Positions 1 through 6,783 of a stretch of DNA of 7,457 bases are shown here, one piece after another. The position numbers and the translations under genes were made by a program. Origin of the DNA: an uncultured Campylobacteraceae bacterium (GTDB taxonomy: Bacteria; Campylobacterota; Campylobacteria; Campylobacterales; Arcobacteraceae); contig CAJXPH010000127.1 in NCBI GenBank assembly GCA_913057765.1, positions 1 through 7,457 of the forward strand. The letters are read 5' to 3'. The notes below the pieces were generated by a model. The model was given only the letters and a program-made list of their open reading frames with translations, was not told the origin of the DNA and did no database searches. Position 1 is the first letter of the stretch; each line of letters starts with the position of its first letter.

Positions 1-52
1 CATACGATATCCTCTCTGGTCTCGTGGGCTCGGAGATGTGTATAAGAGACAG
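1..52 (+). other. Illumina/Nextera i7 adapter (library contamination)
   Basis: This is synthetic sequence. Bases 19-52 equal the 34-nt Nextera read-2 transposon adapter and end in the 19-bp Tn5 mosaic end AGATGTGTATAAGAGACAG (34-52). Bases 11-18 (CCTCTCTG) equal Nextera index N708 as written in the i7 oligo. Bases 1-10 match the end of the P7 oligo (CATACGAGAT) with one mismatch at base 8. The P7-index-adapter order is exactly that of a finished library molecule, so this is untrimmed read sequence carried into the assembly. The adapter identities are recalled from the published oligo set. Genomic sequence begins at about 53. Confidence 0.98.
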
Positions 53-53
53 A

Positions 54-500
54 ATGATAAGTGATGAAAAACTTGACAAGTATTTACTTAAACATTATCC
101 CACCTCACATGATATTAAAAGTGATAAAGCATTATATGATTATACAATTGATTTGAAAAATAGTTTTTTGAAAAAATCCCTACCATTAAGTAAAGTGATT
201 TATGATGGAAAAATAAATGTCATCAATGATGCCTTGGGTCTTCATACCTATATTTCAAGAGTTCAAGGTGGAAAATTAAAGAGTAAAAATGAAATAAGAG
301 TGGCAAGTATGTTTAAAAATTGTCCTGAAGAATTTTTACAAATGATTGTTGTACATGAGCTCTCCCATATCAAAGAAAAAAATCATGACAAGGCTTTTTA
401 TAAGCTTTGTACTTACATTGAACCAAAGTATCATCAGTATGAATTAGACCTAAGAATATACCTTACTTACCTTGATAAATTCGGTAAGCTTTACTTTTAA
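54..500 (+). CDS. YgjP-like (DUF45) metallopeptidase-fold protein, 5' end uncertain
   Basis: A 148-residue protein read from the ATG at 54. The core is a zinc site of the form HExxH-x5-H: HELSH at residues 101-105 and a third histidine at H111, in the context VVHELSHIKEKNHDKAFY, which is the signature of the YgjP/DUF45 family (WLM/M48-like zinc fold). A later P-x-Y-type segment (EPKYHQY, near 123-129) also fits the family. E. coli YgjP is similar in size (about 165 residues). It has been linked to UTP hydrolysis rather than proteolysis, so a peptidase role should not be assumed. No signal peptide or membrane segment is visible, so it is probably cytoplasmic. The open frame continues upstream into adapter, adding ten artefactual residues (MGSEMCIRDR). 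Whether ATG 54 is the native start or the gene is cut here cannot be told, because any ribosome binding site would lie in sequence replaced by adapter. The gene downstream follows 53 bases later on the same strand. Confidence 0.85.
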   Translation: MISDEKLDKYLLKHYPTSHDIKSDKALYDYTIDLKNSFLKKSLPLSKVIYDGKINVINDALGLHTYISRVQGGKLKSKNEIRVASMFKNCPEEFLQMIVVHELSHIKEKNHDKAFYKLCTYIEPKYHQYELDLRIYLTYLDKFGKLYF

Positions 501-512
501 TCAAAAACACGC

Positions 513-518
513 TATCAT
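513..518 (+). promoter_or_regulatory. Possible -10 element before the small acidic protein and helicase
   Basis: TATCAT (5 of 6 matches to TATAAT) is followed by CG and CGAAA. A -10-like TATAAT on the other strand upstream of the transporter pair (6768-6773) is also followed by two bases and then CGAAA. Transcription would start near 525, leaving a leader of about 30 nt that contains the AAGGGG ribosome binding site at 540-545. No convincing -35 is seen. An alternative is TATAAA at 527-532. Low confidence. Confidence 0.35.
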
Positions 519-553
519 CGCGAAATTATAAACAGTTTTAAGGGGTTTAATTA

Positions 554-877
554 ATGGAAATGATATTAAACGAAAATGATATGGTTGTTGGTGTTGAGTT
601 TGAAAATGGAACGATACAGGATTATATAGATGAAGAGAAGACTTATGGTCTTATTCGTTTAAATGATACAACAGCTAATTGGTTTTTATACAATAAAGAT
701 GACTCTCCTGAAGATATTCAAGATTTATATGCAAAAGTGTTAACTCAAGTACACCATATTAAAGATGAATTTGGAGAAGAGGTTGTTTTATTTAATAAAG
801 AAGGTAAAGTTTCATTCGAAGAACTGGTTGCAAAAATAGATGCTTACTTAGATGATGAAATGGCAAGCATATTTTAA
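554..877 (+). CDS. Small acidic protein of unknown function
   Basis: A 107-residue protein that I do not recognise. It starts at ATG 554, behind a strong AAGGGG ribosome binding site (540-545) with 8-nt spacing. A second Met at residue 3 is a weaker alternative. The protein is rich in Asp and Glu and has no cysteine, signal peptide or membrane segment, so it is probably a soluble cytoplasmic protein. The N-terminal half looks beta-rich (VVGVEFENGTIQDYI, then YGLIRLNDTTANWFLY). The C-terminal half looks helical and acidic and ends DDEMASIF. Its stop codon TAA (875-877) overlaps the ribosome binding site of the DEAD-box helicase and lies in the helicase's own frame, so the two are almost certainly co-transcribed and probably translationally coupled. 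The context suggests a link with RNA metabolism or translation, but this is only inference from adjacency. Confidence 0.85.
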   Translation: MEMILNENDMVVGVEFENGTIQDYIDEEKTYGLIRLNDTTANWFLYNKDDSPEDIQDLYAKVLTQVHHIKDEFGEEVVLFNKEGKVSFEELVAKIDAYLDDEMASIF

Positions 878-889
878 AGGAATCCTATC
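876..889 (+). promoter_or_regulatory. Ribosome binding site and inferred ATC start of the helicase
   Basis: AAAGGA (876-881) overlaps the preceding stop codon and lies 5 nt before ATC at 887-889, the codon at which DEAD-box helicase homology would be expected to begin (ATC AAA AAA TTT, i.e. [M]KKF). No ATG, GTG or TTG occurs in this frame between the stop at 875-877 and GTG 1055. The spacing is what a normal start would have, so the site decides the start even though the codon is non-standard. Confidence 0.6.
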
Positions 890-2194
890 AAAAAATTTAT
901 AGAATTTAATTTTAACTCTTCAATAAATAAAGCAATTGAAGACCAAGGTTATGAAAATCCAACAGCAGTTCAAAGAAAAGTAGTACCACTTATTACTAAA
1001 AAAATAGATGTAATTACTGCATCTAAATCAGGTACTGGAAAAACAGCAGCATACGTGTTACCTATGTTAAATAGAGTTAATAATGACCTTAACTTTAACA
1101 AAAGAGTTCTAAGAGGACTTATTTTAGTTCCAACACGTGAACTTGTAGAACAAGTATCTAAATCACTTTCAGAATATGGAAAGTATTTAAAAGTTAAACA
1201 CACAAAAATCATGGGTGGAACAAGTAGAACTAAACAAGCTGAAGTTCTTAGTGGTGGAATTGATATTGTTGTTGCTACTTCAGGAAGACTACTTGATTTA
1301 GAACGTGAAGAACTTATTGATTTAAGTTCTGTAAACTTCATTGTTTTAGATGAAGCTGATACTATGCTAGAAATGGGATTTATTAAAGAAATAGAAACAA
1401 TCTTTTCTTTATGTTCTCCATATAGACAAATAGTAATGTGTTCTGCAACAGTTTCTCAGAATATTAGAAAACTTGCAAAAGAATTTTTAAGAGATCCTGT
1501 TACAGTTCAACTTCATGATAGAAGAGATAGAGTTGATATTATTAAACATGAGTCTTTTAAAGTTGATGTTAAAAAGAAAAAAGAACTTGTAGCACATATA
1601 TTAAAAACAACAAAACATGACCAAGTACTACTTTTTGTAAATAAAAAAGATAGTGCTGATGCAGCTTTTGAATACTTTAGATCTCAGGGAATTAAAGTTG
1701 CTGCTATTCATGGTGATGTGGAGTATAAGAGTAGGGTACAGGCCATTAAAGACTTTAGAAGTAAGAAAGTAAAAGTTTTAGTTGCAACTGATATTGCTGC
1801 TCGTGGGCTTGATATTAAAGAACTTCCTTTAGTTATTAATTATACTCTTCCTGAATCAACAGATGAATTCACTCACCGAGTAGGACGTACAGGACGAGCT
1901 GGAAGTAAAGGAACTGTTATTTCTATGCTTACAGTTGAGGATTATAATCATTTTAGTAAAATTGAAAGAGATTTAAGATTAAATGTAAAAAGAGAAATCC
2001 ATGAAGACTTTCCTTTAAAAGATAGACAACCTAGACAAAAACCAATGAAAAAGAAAATGTCTTTAAGTGAGAAAAAAGGACATTATAAAAAGAAGTATAC
2101 TCCAAAAATAGAAAAAGATGGTTTGCCAAAAAGAACTGGTGCCAAATCTAAAAAAACTACAAAACGAGATGCAAAAAGAAGCTTTAGAAAATAA
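887..2194 (+). CDS. DEAD-box ATP-dependent RNA helicase (non-canonical ATC start)
   Basis: A 435-residue superfamily 2 RNA helicase if begun at ATC 887. All the expected motifs are present in order: Q motif GYENPTAVQ (21-29, Q29), motif I ASKSGTGKT (45-53), Ia PTREL (82-86), GG (110-111), Ib TSGR (131-134, usually TPGR), II DEAD (155-158), III SAT (186-188), V ATDIAARGLD (300-309) and VI HRVGRTGR (330-337). A lysine/arginine-rich tail of about 55 residues (from about 381) is typical of an RNA-binding extension. The protein would unwind RNA duplexes using ATP in the cytoplasm, in ribosome assembly or mRNA decay; the subfamily (RhlE, DeaD or CshA-like) is not clear. The first conventional start, GTG 1055, would remove the Q motif and the Walker A lysine (K52) and give an inactive 379-residue protein, so it is very unlikely. 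Possible explanations are a true rare ATC start, a point change from ATG, or an assembly error. The gene follows the small acidic protein by 9 bases, in the same frame. Confidence 0.92.
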   Translation: MKKFIEFNFNSSINKAIEDQGYENPTAVQRKVVPLITKKIDVITASKSGTGKTAAYVLPMLNRVNNDLNFNKRVLRGLILVPTRELVEQVSKSLSEYGKYLKVKHTKIMGGTSRTKQAEVLSGGIDIVVATSGRLLDLEREELIDLSSVNFIVLDEADTMLEMGFIKEIETIFSLCSPYRQIVMCSATVSQNIRKLAKEFLRDPVTVQLHDRRDRVDIIKHESFKVDVKKKKELVAHILKTTKHDQVLLFVNKKDSADAAFEYFRSQGIKVAAIHGDVEYKSRVQAIKDFRSKKVKVLVATDIAARGLDIKELPLVINYTLPESTDEFTHRVGRTGRAGSKGTVISMLTVEDYNHFSKIERDLRLNVKREIHEDFPLKDRQPRQKPMKKKMSLSEKKGHYKKKYTPKIEKDGLPKRTGAKSKKTTKRDAKRSFRK

Positions 2195-2216
2195 ATAACA
2201 TTATTTTTAGTTATTT
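2193..2216 (+). terminator. Weak possible terminator after the helicase
   Basis: AAATAAC (2193-2199) and GTTATTT (2210-2216) can form a 7-bp stem with a 10-nt loop that overlaps the helicase stop codon and is followed by CTTCATT. The stem is short and AT-rich and there is no clean T run, so read-through into the cyclase gene is possible. Confidence 0.25.
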
Positions 2217-2232
2217 CTTCATTAAATAAGGC

Positions 2233-2273
2233 ATAATTATAACTATAGAATTAATTTCTATTTTTATAATTAT
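2233..2273. repeat. Nested AT-rich inverted repeat upstream of the diguanylate cyclase
   Basis: Outer arms ATAATTATAA (2233-2242) and TTATAATTAT (2264-2273) enclose inner arms ATAGAA (2245-2250) and TTCTAT (2256-2261). They are separated by two mismatched bases on each side and a 5-nt loop, so 16 pairs can form. The structure lies between the helicase stop and the cyclase start and overlaps a TATAAT at 2265-2270. It could be an operator, a terminator hairpin, or simply a product of high AT content. Confidence 0.4.
2265..2270 (+). promoter_or_regulatory. Possible -10 element of the diguanylate cyclase
   Basis: A perfect TATAAT lies 23 bases before the TTG start, with the AAAAGG ribosome binding site (2281-2286) between them. 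It lies inside the right arm of the inverted repeat at 2233-2273, so a protein bound to that repeat would block it. No good -35 is visible, and in DNA this AT-rich a hexamer match alone is weak evidence. Confidence 0.35.
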
Positions 2274-2293
2274 ACTTTATAAAAGGTTTCTAT

Positions 2294-4030
2294 TTGATAA
2301 CTGAAAAAAATATAAAAAAAATTATTGTAATTATCCCTCTCTTAGGTGTCATTTTAACATCAATTATTCTTACAAACCTATTTATCTCAGAAATAAAATC
2401 TCAATATGAAATAGAGACTAGTCAATTATTAATTAATGAAGAATTAAAAGTAAAAAGAATAGTTAAGAATAGAATTGAGAATATTATAAGTCTTTTAGAT
2501 AAAGATTATGAGCAAATAATACAATCAGAAAAAGAAGAAGTAAAAAACACCGTTAATATAGCTTATAACATAATTGAAAATACATATAATCAAAATAAAA
2601 ATCTCGATAAAAATACTATAATTTTAAAAATAAATAAGAGACTAAGAAATCTTAGATTTTATAAAAATTTAACAGGATATTATTTTATCTATTCAAATGA
2701 TGGAACTTCTGTTATGCATCCACATTTGCCCCATCTTGAAGGTATTAACTATAACAGTTTTAAAGATAAAAATGCTCAAATTGCAATAAAAAAAATAACA
2801 ACATTTTTAGATGAAAATAGTAGTGGATATATATCGTGGAAGTGGTATAAACCAAACGAAAGTAACGTAAAAGAAAAAATTGGTTATATAAAAAAATTTA
2901 TGCCTTTAGATGTTTTTATAGGTAGTGCAAAATATAAAGAAGATATAGAAGTAAGTGTAAAAAAGAAATTACAAGAGCTATTAAATATTATTACTTATGA
3001 TAAGAGTGATTATATATTTGCTTATGATAGATCTGGAAATACTATTTCTCATGTAAAAAAAGAATTAATTGGTAAAAATAGATGGAATTTATCTAATAGA
3101 AGTAGATATTTAGTACAAGAGATTATCAGTAAAGCCTTTAATACAAATGGTGGTTATTTAAGTTATTTAGCAACAATTGACCCCAATACTAATAAACCTG
3201 CTGAAAAAATCTCTTATATAAAGTTATTTAAAAAAACTAATTGGGCAATTGGAACGGGGATGTACAATAGTATTATATTTGAAAATATAAAAAGTAAACA
3301 AAAACTTATGAAAAAGAATTTGGATGATACTATTTATAAAGTAATAATATATTCGTTTTTAATTACAACTTTTGGTGTGCTTATTATGCTTATAGTCTCA
3401 AAAAAAGTTGAAGATATTTTTAATAGATATAAAAATCATTTAACAAAAGTAAATAACACCTTAGAAATGAAAGTGAAATATAGAACCATAGAATTAGAAG
3501 ACTCAAAGAATAAATTAAAAGAAATGACTTTACGGGACCCTTTAACCAATCTTTATAATAGACGTTATTTTGAGAATATAATAGATGAACTTATGGCTTT
3601 ATCTGTTAGAGAAGATGAACCTCTTTGTCTTATTATGTTAGATATAGATAAATTCAAAAATATTAATGATGCCCATGGACATGATGTAGGTGATGAAGTC
3701 TTAAAAAAACTTGCAGATAATTTATTATTACTTTTAAGAGATAGTGATGTTATTACAAGAATCGGTGGAGAAGAGTTTGCTATTGTTTTCCCTAATACAT
3801 CAATTTCTGGAGCATATAAAACTGGTGAAAAAATTAGAAAAGAAATAGAGAATCTTAATATTAGAGTAGAAGAAAATATTTTGATTAACTTTACGGTAAG
3901 TATGGGAATCGCCATCTTTAATAATAATGTTGATAAAGATGTGCATAGTATATTAAAAAGAGCAGATATAGCTTTATACGAAGCAAAAGATACAGGTCGG
4001 AATAAAGTAGTTATTTTTGAGGAGAAATAA
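2294..4030 (+). CDS. Membrane diguanylate cyclase with two periplasmic Cache units
   Basis: A 578-residue inner-membrane protein that should make cyclic di-GMP from two GTP. Membrane helix 1 is at about 10-31. A periplasmic region (about 32-347) contains two Cache_2-like units. The first is at about 115-213, with YYFIYSNDG, HP at 142-143, SWKWYKP and FIGSAKY. The second is at about 225-325, with DYIFAYDRSG, H253, ISYIKLF and AIGTGMY. Membrane helix 2 is at about 349-369, a coiled-coil linker at about 380-412, and the GGDEF domain at 413-575. The catalytic loop is GGEEF (491-495). The metal-binding MLDIDKFK segment (448-455) and the product-inhibition site RDSD (482-485, an RxxD five residues before GGEEF) are intact, so the enzyme looks active and feedback-controlled. 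No EAL or HD-GYP domain is present. The start is TTG 2294, 7 nt after AAAAGG; no ATG lies upstream in frame. Related Cache_2 domains often bind small organic acids, but the ligand cannot be read from the sequence. The gene stands alone, converging on the transporter genes. Confidence 0.95.
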   Translation: MITEKNIKKIIVIIPLLGVILTSIILTNLFISEIKSQYEIETSQLLINEELKVKRIVKNRIENIISLLDKDYEQIIQSEKEEVKNTVNIAYNIIENTYNQNKNLDKNTIILKINKRLRNLRFYKNLTGYYFIYSNDGTSVMHPHLPHLEGINYNSFKDKNAQIAIKKITTFLDENSSGYISWKWYKPNESNVKEKIGYIKKFMPLDVFIGSAKYKEDIEVSVKKKLQELLNIITYDKSDYIFAYDRSGNTISHVKKELIGKNRWNLSNRSRYLVQEIISKAFNTNGGYLSYLATIDPNTNKPAEKISYIKLFKKTNWAIGTGMYNSIIFENIKSKQKLMKKNLDDTIYKVIIYSFLITTFGVLIMLIVSKKVEDIFNRYKNHLTKVNNTLEMKVKYRTIELEDSKNKLKEMTLRDPLTNLYNRRYFENIIDELMALSVREDEPLCLIMLDIDKFKNINDAHGHDVGDEVLKKLADNLLLLLRDSDVITRIGGEEFAIVFPNTSISGAYKTGEKIRKEIENLNIRVEENILINFTVSMGIAIFNNNVDKDVHSILKRADIALYEAKDTGRNKVVIFEEK

Positions 4031-4064
4031 GATTAAAAGCATAAAAAATGCTTTTAATCCTTTT
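4031..4064. terminator. Bidirectional hairpin terminator between convergent genes
   Basis: GATTAAAAGCAT (4031-4042) and ATGCTTTTAATC (4048-4059) form a perfect 12-bp stem with an AAAAA loop. It begins directly after the cyclase stop codon. On the plus strand it is followed by CTTTTATTAT, and on the minus strand by TTATTTCT. It sits in the 35-bp gap between the cyclase and the minus-strand transporter, so it can serve both. Confidence 0.88.
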
Positions 4065-4065
4065 A

Positions 4066-5403
4066 TTATATAACTTCTAATTTATTTAAAAATAGAAGTG
4101 CGATTGCAACAGGTACAATATATCTAACTAATACAAGCCAAATATTAAATACTGTCACACTTACTTGTGAAGTAAATTTAGTTCTTAATTCATTTTTATC
4201 AACAAAATATCCTAAGAAGATACAAGTTACAAATCCTGAAATTGGTAAAGCTACTGACGATGTTAAATAATCCATCCAATCAAATAGGTTTTTGCCAAAG
4301 AATGTTAACATTGTTCCATAGTCTTCACTCATTGATAATAAAGCAAAAATTCCTAATATATATAAAAAACCAGAAGTAATAAATGTTGCTTTTACTCTAG
4401 TCATTTTGAACTTTTCAATCAAATACATTACTGTTGGTTCTAATAAAGATACTGCTGATGTAATTCCTGCAAATAATAAAGCACAGAAGAATGCAATTGC
4501 AATAATCTGACCAAATACTCCCCATCCTCCGAAAATAAGTGGTAGTGAAATAAATACAAGTCCTGGTCCAGCTGTACTTTTTGCTCCAGCTGCAAAAAGG
4601 AAAGAGAAGATAATTACACCTGCAATTAATGCAACAGATGTATCAACGATTGCAACGAATACAGATGATTTGATAAAGTTTGCATCTTTTGCCATAGAAG
4701 CAGAATATGTAATAATAATACCCATACCAAGAGATAGTGTAAAGAATGCTTGTCCTACCGCCGCTAAGACTGAATCTATGCTAATCTTAGACCAATCAGG
4801 CATAAACATAAATTCAATTGCTTTTCCAAATGAATCAAGTGTAAATGAATACATCAATAGACCTAAAAGAATGATAGCTAATAGAGGCATTAAAATTAAG
4901 TTTAACTTTTCAATACCATTCTTAACACCTTTTAGTCCAATGAAAATCATAGTTGCAACTACAAGAGTATGGAAAAGAATTTGTGTACCAATCTCATGTG
5001 TAATAAGATTTGTAAATGTATCTTCAGCCTCTTTAATAGTTGTTGGTAATCCAGAAATTGAGATTAAAATATAATTAATAATCCATCCAATAATAAATGC
5101 ATAAAATGATAAGATTATAATTCCTGCAAAAATTTGGAAACCAGCCCATCTCCAGTGTTTGTTCTTTGTTGCTGATATCTCTTGATACCCAGCTGCTGCA
5201 TTTGTTCTTGATTCTTTACCAATATATGATTCACCAATAAAGATTGAAAGACCAATAAATGCAATAGCAATTAGGTATATAATAACAAATGCACCTCCAC
5301 CATTTTCTCCAGTAACATATGGAAATTTCCATATATTACCAAGACCAACTGCAGAACCAGCTGCTGCTAAAATAAATCCTAATCTAGAAAACCTAGGTGC
5401 CAT
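4066..5403 (-). CDS. Sodium:neurotransmitter symporter (SNF/NSS) family transporter, downstream copy
   Basis: A 445-residue inner-membrane protein with about 11 hydrophobic helices, like the bacterial NSS members Tyt1 and MhsT rather than 12-helix LeuT. It should couple Na+ entry to uptake of an amino acid or similar small molecule. Family signatures are AAAGSAVGLGNIWKFPY in helix 1 (13-29), GQAFFTLSLGMG in helix 6 (217-228), and AGITSAVSLLEP in helix 8 (312-323), where T315/S316 match the second sodium site of LeuT. D254 in helix 7 is acidic, as in chloride-independent bacterial members (inferred by alignment from memory). Position 26, the extracellular-gate arginine in LeuT, is Lys here. 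The start is ATG at 5403-5401; it overlaps the stop codon of the upstream paralog (TAATG), with AGGAG (plus coordinates 5411-5415) 7 nt before it. Substrate not determinable. Confidence 0.93.
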   Translation of the reverse strand: MAPRFSRLGFILAAAGSAVGLGNIWKFPYVTGENGGGAFVIIYLIAIAFIGLSIFIGESYIGKESRTNAAAGYQEISATKNKHWRWAGFQIFAGIIILSFYAFIIGWIINYILISISGLPTTIKEAEDTFTNLITHEIGTQILFHTLVVATMIFIGLKGVKNGIEKLNLILMPLLAIILLGLLMYSFTLDSFGKAIEFMFMPDWSKISIDSVLAAVGQAFFTLSLGMGIIITYSASMAKDANFIKSSVFVAIVDTSVALIAGVIIFSFLFAAGAKSTAGPGLVFISLPLIFGGWGVFGQIIAIAFFCALLFAGITSAVSLLEPTVMYLIEKFKMTRVKATFITSGFLYILGIFALLSMSEDYGTMLTFFGKNLFDWMDYLTSSVALPISGFVTCIFLGYFVDKNELRTKFTSQVSVTVFNIWLVLVRYIVPVAIALLFLNKLEVI

Positions 5404-6737
5404 TAAATTACTCCTAACTTATTCAAGAATAAAACAATAATTGCAAGAGGAACAACAATTCTAATTAAGAAATACCAGATATTAAATACTGTTTCACTTG
5501 TATGTGCCGTGAACTTTTCTTTTAATACTTCTTTATCAACAAAATATCCTAGGAAAATACAAATCATAATTGCTGCAATTGGCATCATTATTGATGACGA
5601 CATAAAGTCCATAATATCAAATGCATTTTTGCCAAAGAATGTAAGTTCAGCTCCAAATGATTTTGACATAGATAATAAAGCAATAATACCTAGAACATAA
5701 AATGTTCCTCCACAAATAATAGTTGCTCTTCTTCTTGAAATTTTGAATCTTTCAATAAAAAATCTTAATGCTGGTTCTATCATAGAAACAGCTGACGTAA
5801 TACCTGCAAATACTAATGCAACGAAGAAAGATACTGCAATGATGTGTCCTAATACTCCCCATCCTGAGAAAATAACTGGAAGTGAAATAAATACTAGTCC
5901 TGGTCCAGCTGCACTTGGTGCTCCTGCTGTAAAAAGAAAAGTGAAAATAATAAGACCTGCAATAAGTGCAATACTTGTATCAACAATAGCTACTAGAATA
6001 GAAGACTTAACAAAGTTTGCATTTTTTGGTAATGAAGCAGAATAAGTTAAAATTGTACCAACACCTAACGAAAGAGTAAAGAACGCTTGTCCTAGTGCTG
6101 CTAATAATGCACTACTATCAATTTTAGAAAAATCAGGAGTGAACATAAATGAGACTGCTTGAGAAAATGAATCTAAAGTTACTGCATATATTAATAAACC
6201 AGCTAGGATTAATCCTAATAGTGGCATTAATATTAAGTTTATTTTTTCAATACCTTCTTTAATACCTTTTAAAACAATAAATATTACTGTTCCAGCAATC
6301 AAAGTATGATAAACAAGTAATGAACCAATATCATCAGAAATTAGTTTTTCAAAATTTGCACCTGCCACACTTGCTTCTGTAGGTAGCGTTGAAAATGAAG
6401 TAATTACATAATCTAAAATCCATCCTAATACAACAGAGTAAAATGATAAGATAATTAATCCAGCTGCAACCATAAATCCAGCAAATTTCCAGTTTTCATT
6501 TTTTGACTTAGAAAGTGCTACAAATGAAGTAGAAACATCTGATTGTCCATTTTGTCCAATAACTGCTTCTGCTAAGAATACTGTTAACCCAATAAATAAA
6601 ATGGCAAGTAGGTAAACTAAAATAAATGCTCCACCACCATATTCTCCTGTAATATATGGGAATCTCCATATATTTCCTAACCCAACAGCCGAACCAGCAG
6701 CTGCTAGAATAAATCCAATTCGTGAAAATTTATTCAC
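5403..6737 (-). CDS. Sodium:neurotransmitter symporter (SNF/NSS) family transporter, upstream copy
   Basis: A 444-residue paralog of the downstream transporter and the first gene of a two-gene operon. My hand alignment needs no internal gap and gives about 61% identity. It has about 11 membrane helices. Helix 1 contains GSAVGLGNIWRFPY (15-28) with the usual gate arginine (R25), helix 6 contains GQAFFTLSLGVG, helix 7 has D253 and helix 8 AGITSAVSMIEP (311-322). The two copies diverge most in the region between helices 2 and 3 (about 61-85) and in the extracellular-type stretch after helix 3 (about 117-140). These may set gating or partner contacts, while the sodium-site segments are nearly identical. 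The start is GTG at 6737-6735, with AAGGA (plus coordinates 6743-6747) 5 nt upstream. Tandem pairs of this family are, as I recall, also found in Helicobacter (HP0497/HP0498). Substrate unknown; probably an amino acid. Confidence 0.93.
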   Translation of the reverse strand: MNKFSRIGFILAAAGSAVGLGNIWRFPYITGEYGGGAFILVYLLAILFIGLTVFLAEAVIGQNGQSDVSTSFVALSKSKNENWKFAGFMVAAGLIILSFYSVVLGWILDYVITSFSTLPTEASVAGANFEKLISDDIGSLLVYHTLIAGTVIFIVLKGIKEGIEKINLILMPLLGLILAGLLIYAVTLDSFSQAVSFMFTPDFSKIDSSALLAALGQAFFTLSLGVGTILTYSASLPKNANFVKSSILVAIVDTSIALIAGLIIFTFLFTAGAPSAAGPGLVFISLPVIFSGWGVLGHIIAVSFFVALVFAGITSAVSMIEPALRFFIERFKISRRRATIICGGTFYVLGIIALLSMSKSFGAELTFFGKNAFDIMDFMSSSIMMPIAAIMICIFLGYFVDKEVLKEKFTAHTSETVFNIWYFLIRIVVPLAIIVLFLNKLGVI

Positions 6738-6767
6738 AAGAATCCTTTTTTAATTGAAATTTTCGAA

Positions 6768-6773
6768 ATTATA
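6768..6773 (-). promoter_or_regulatory. Predicted -10 element of the transporter operon
   Basis: A perfect TATAAT on the minus strand lies 30 bases before the GTG start, followed by TTCGAAA. Transcription would start near 6761, giving a leader of about 24 nt with the AAGGA site inside it. No -35 consensus is seen; tandem direct repeats cover that position. Confidence 0.6.
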
Positions 6774-6783
6774 CAATAATAAA

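Noticed and set aside
24..53. Upstream in-frame ATG extending the YgjP-like protein by ten residues
   Set aside because: These bases are Nextera adapter, so the extension is artefactual.
1055..1057. GTG 1055 as the helicase start
   Set aside because: It would delete the Q motif and the Walker A lysine that are clearly encoded upstream in the same frame.
970..1341. Minus-strand open frame of 123 codons
   Set aside because: It lies antisense to the helicase core motifs, has no recognisable domain, and is a shadow of the coding frame.
3565..3915. Minus-strand open frame of 116 codons
   Set aside because: It is antisense to the GGDEF domain of the cyclase; low-complexity hydrophobic shadow.
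4670..5074. Plus-strand open frame inside the downstream transporter (also 5509-5700 and 5743-6045 in the upstream one)
   Set aside because: These are antisense to conserved membrane helices, with no ribosome binding site or domain.
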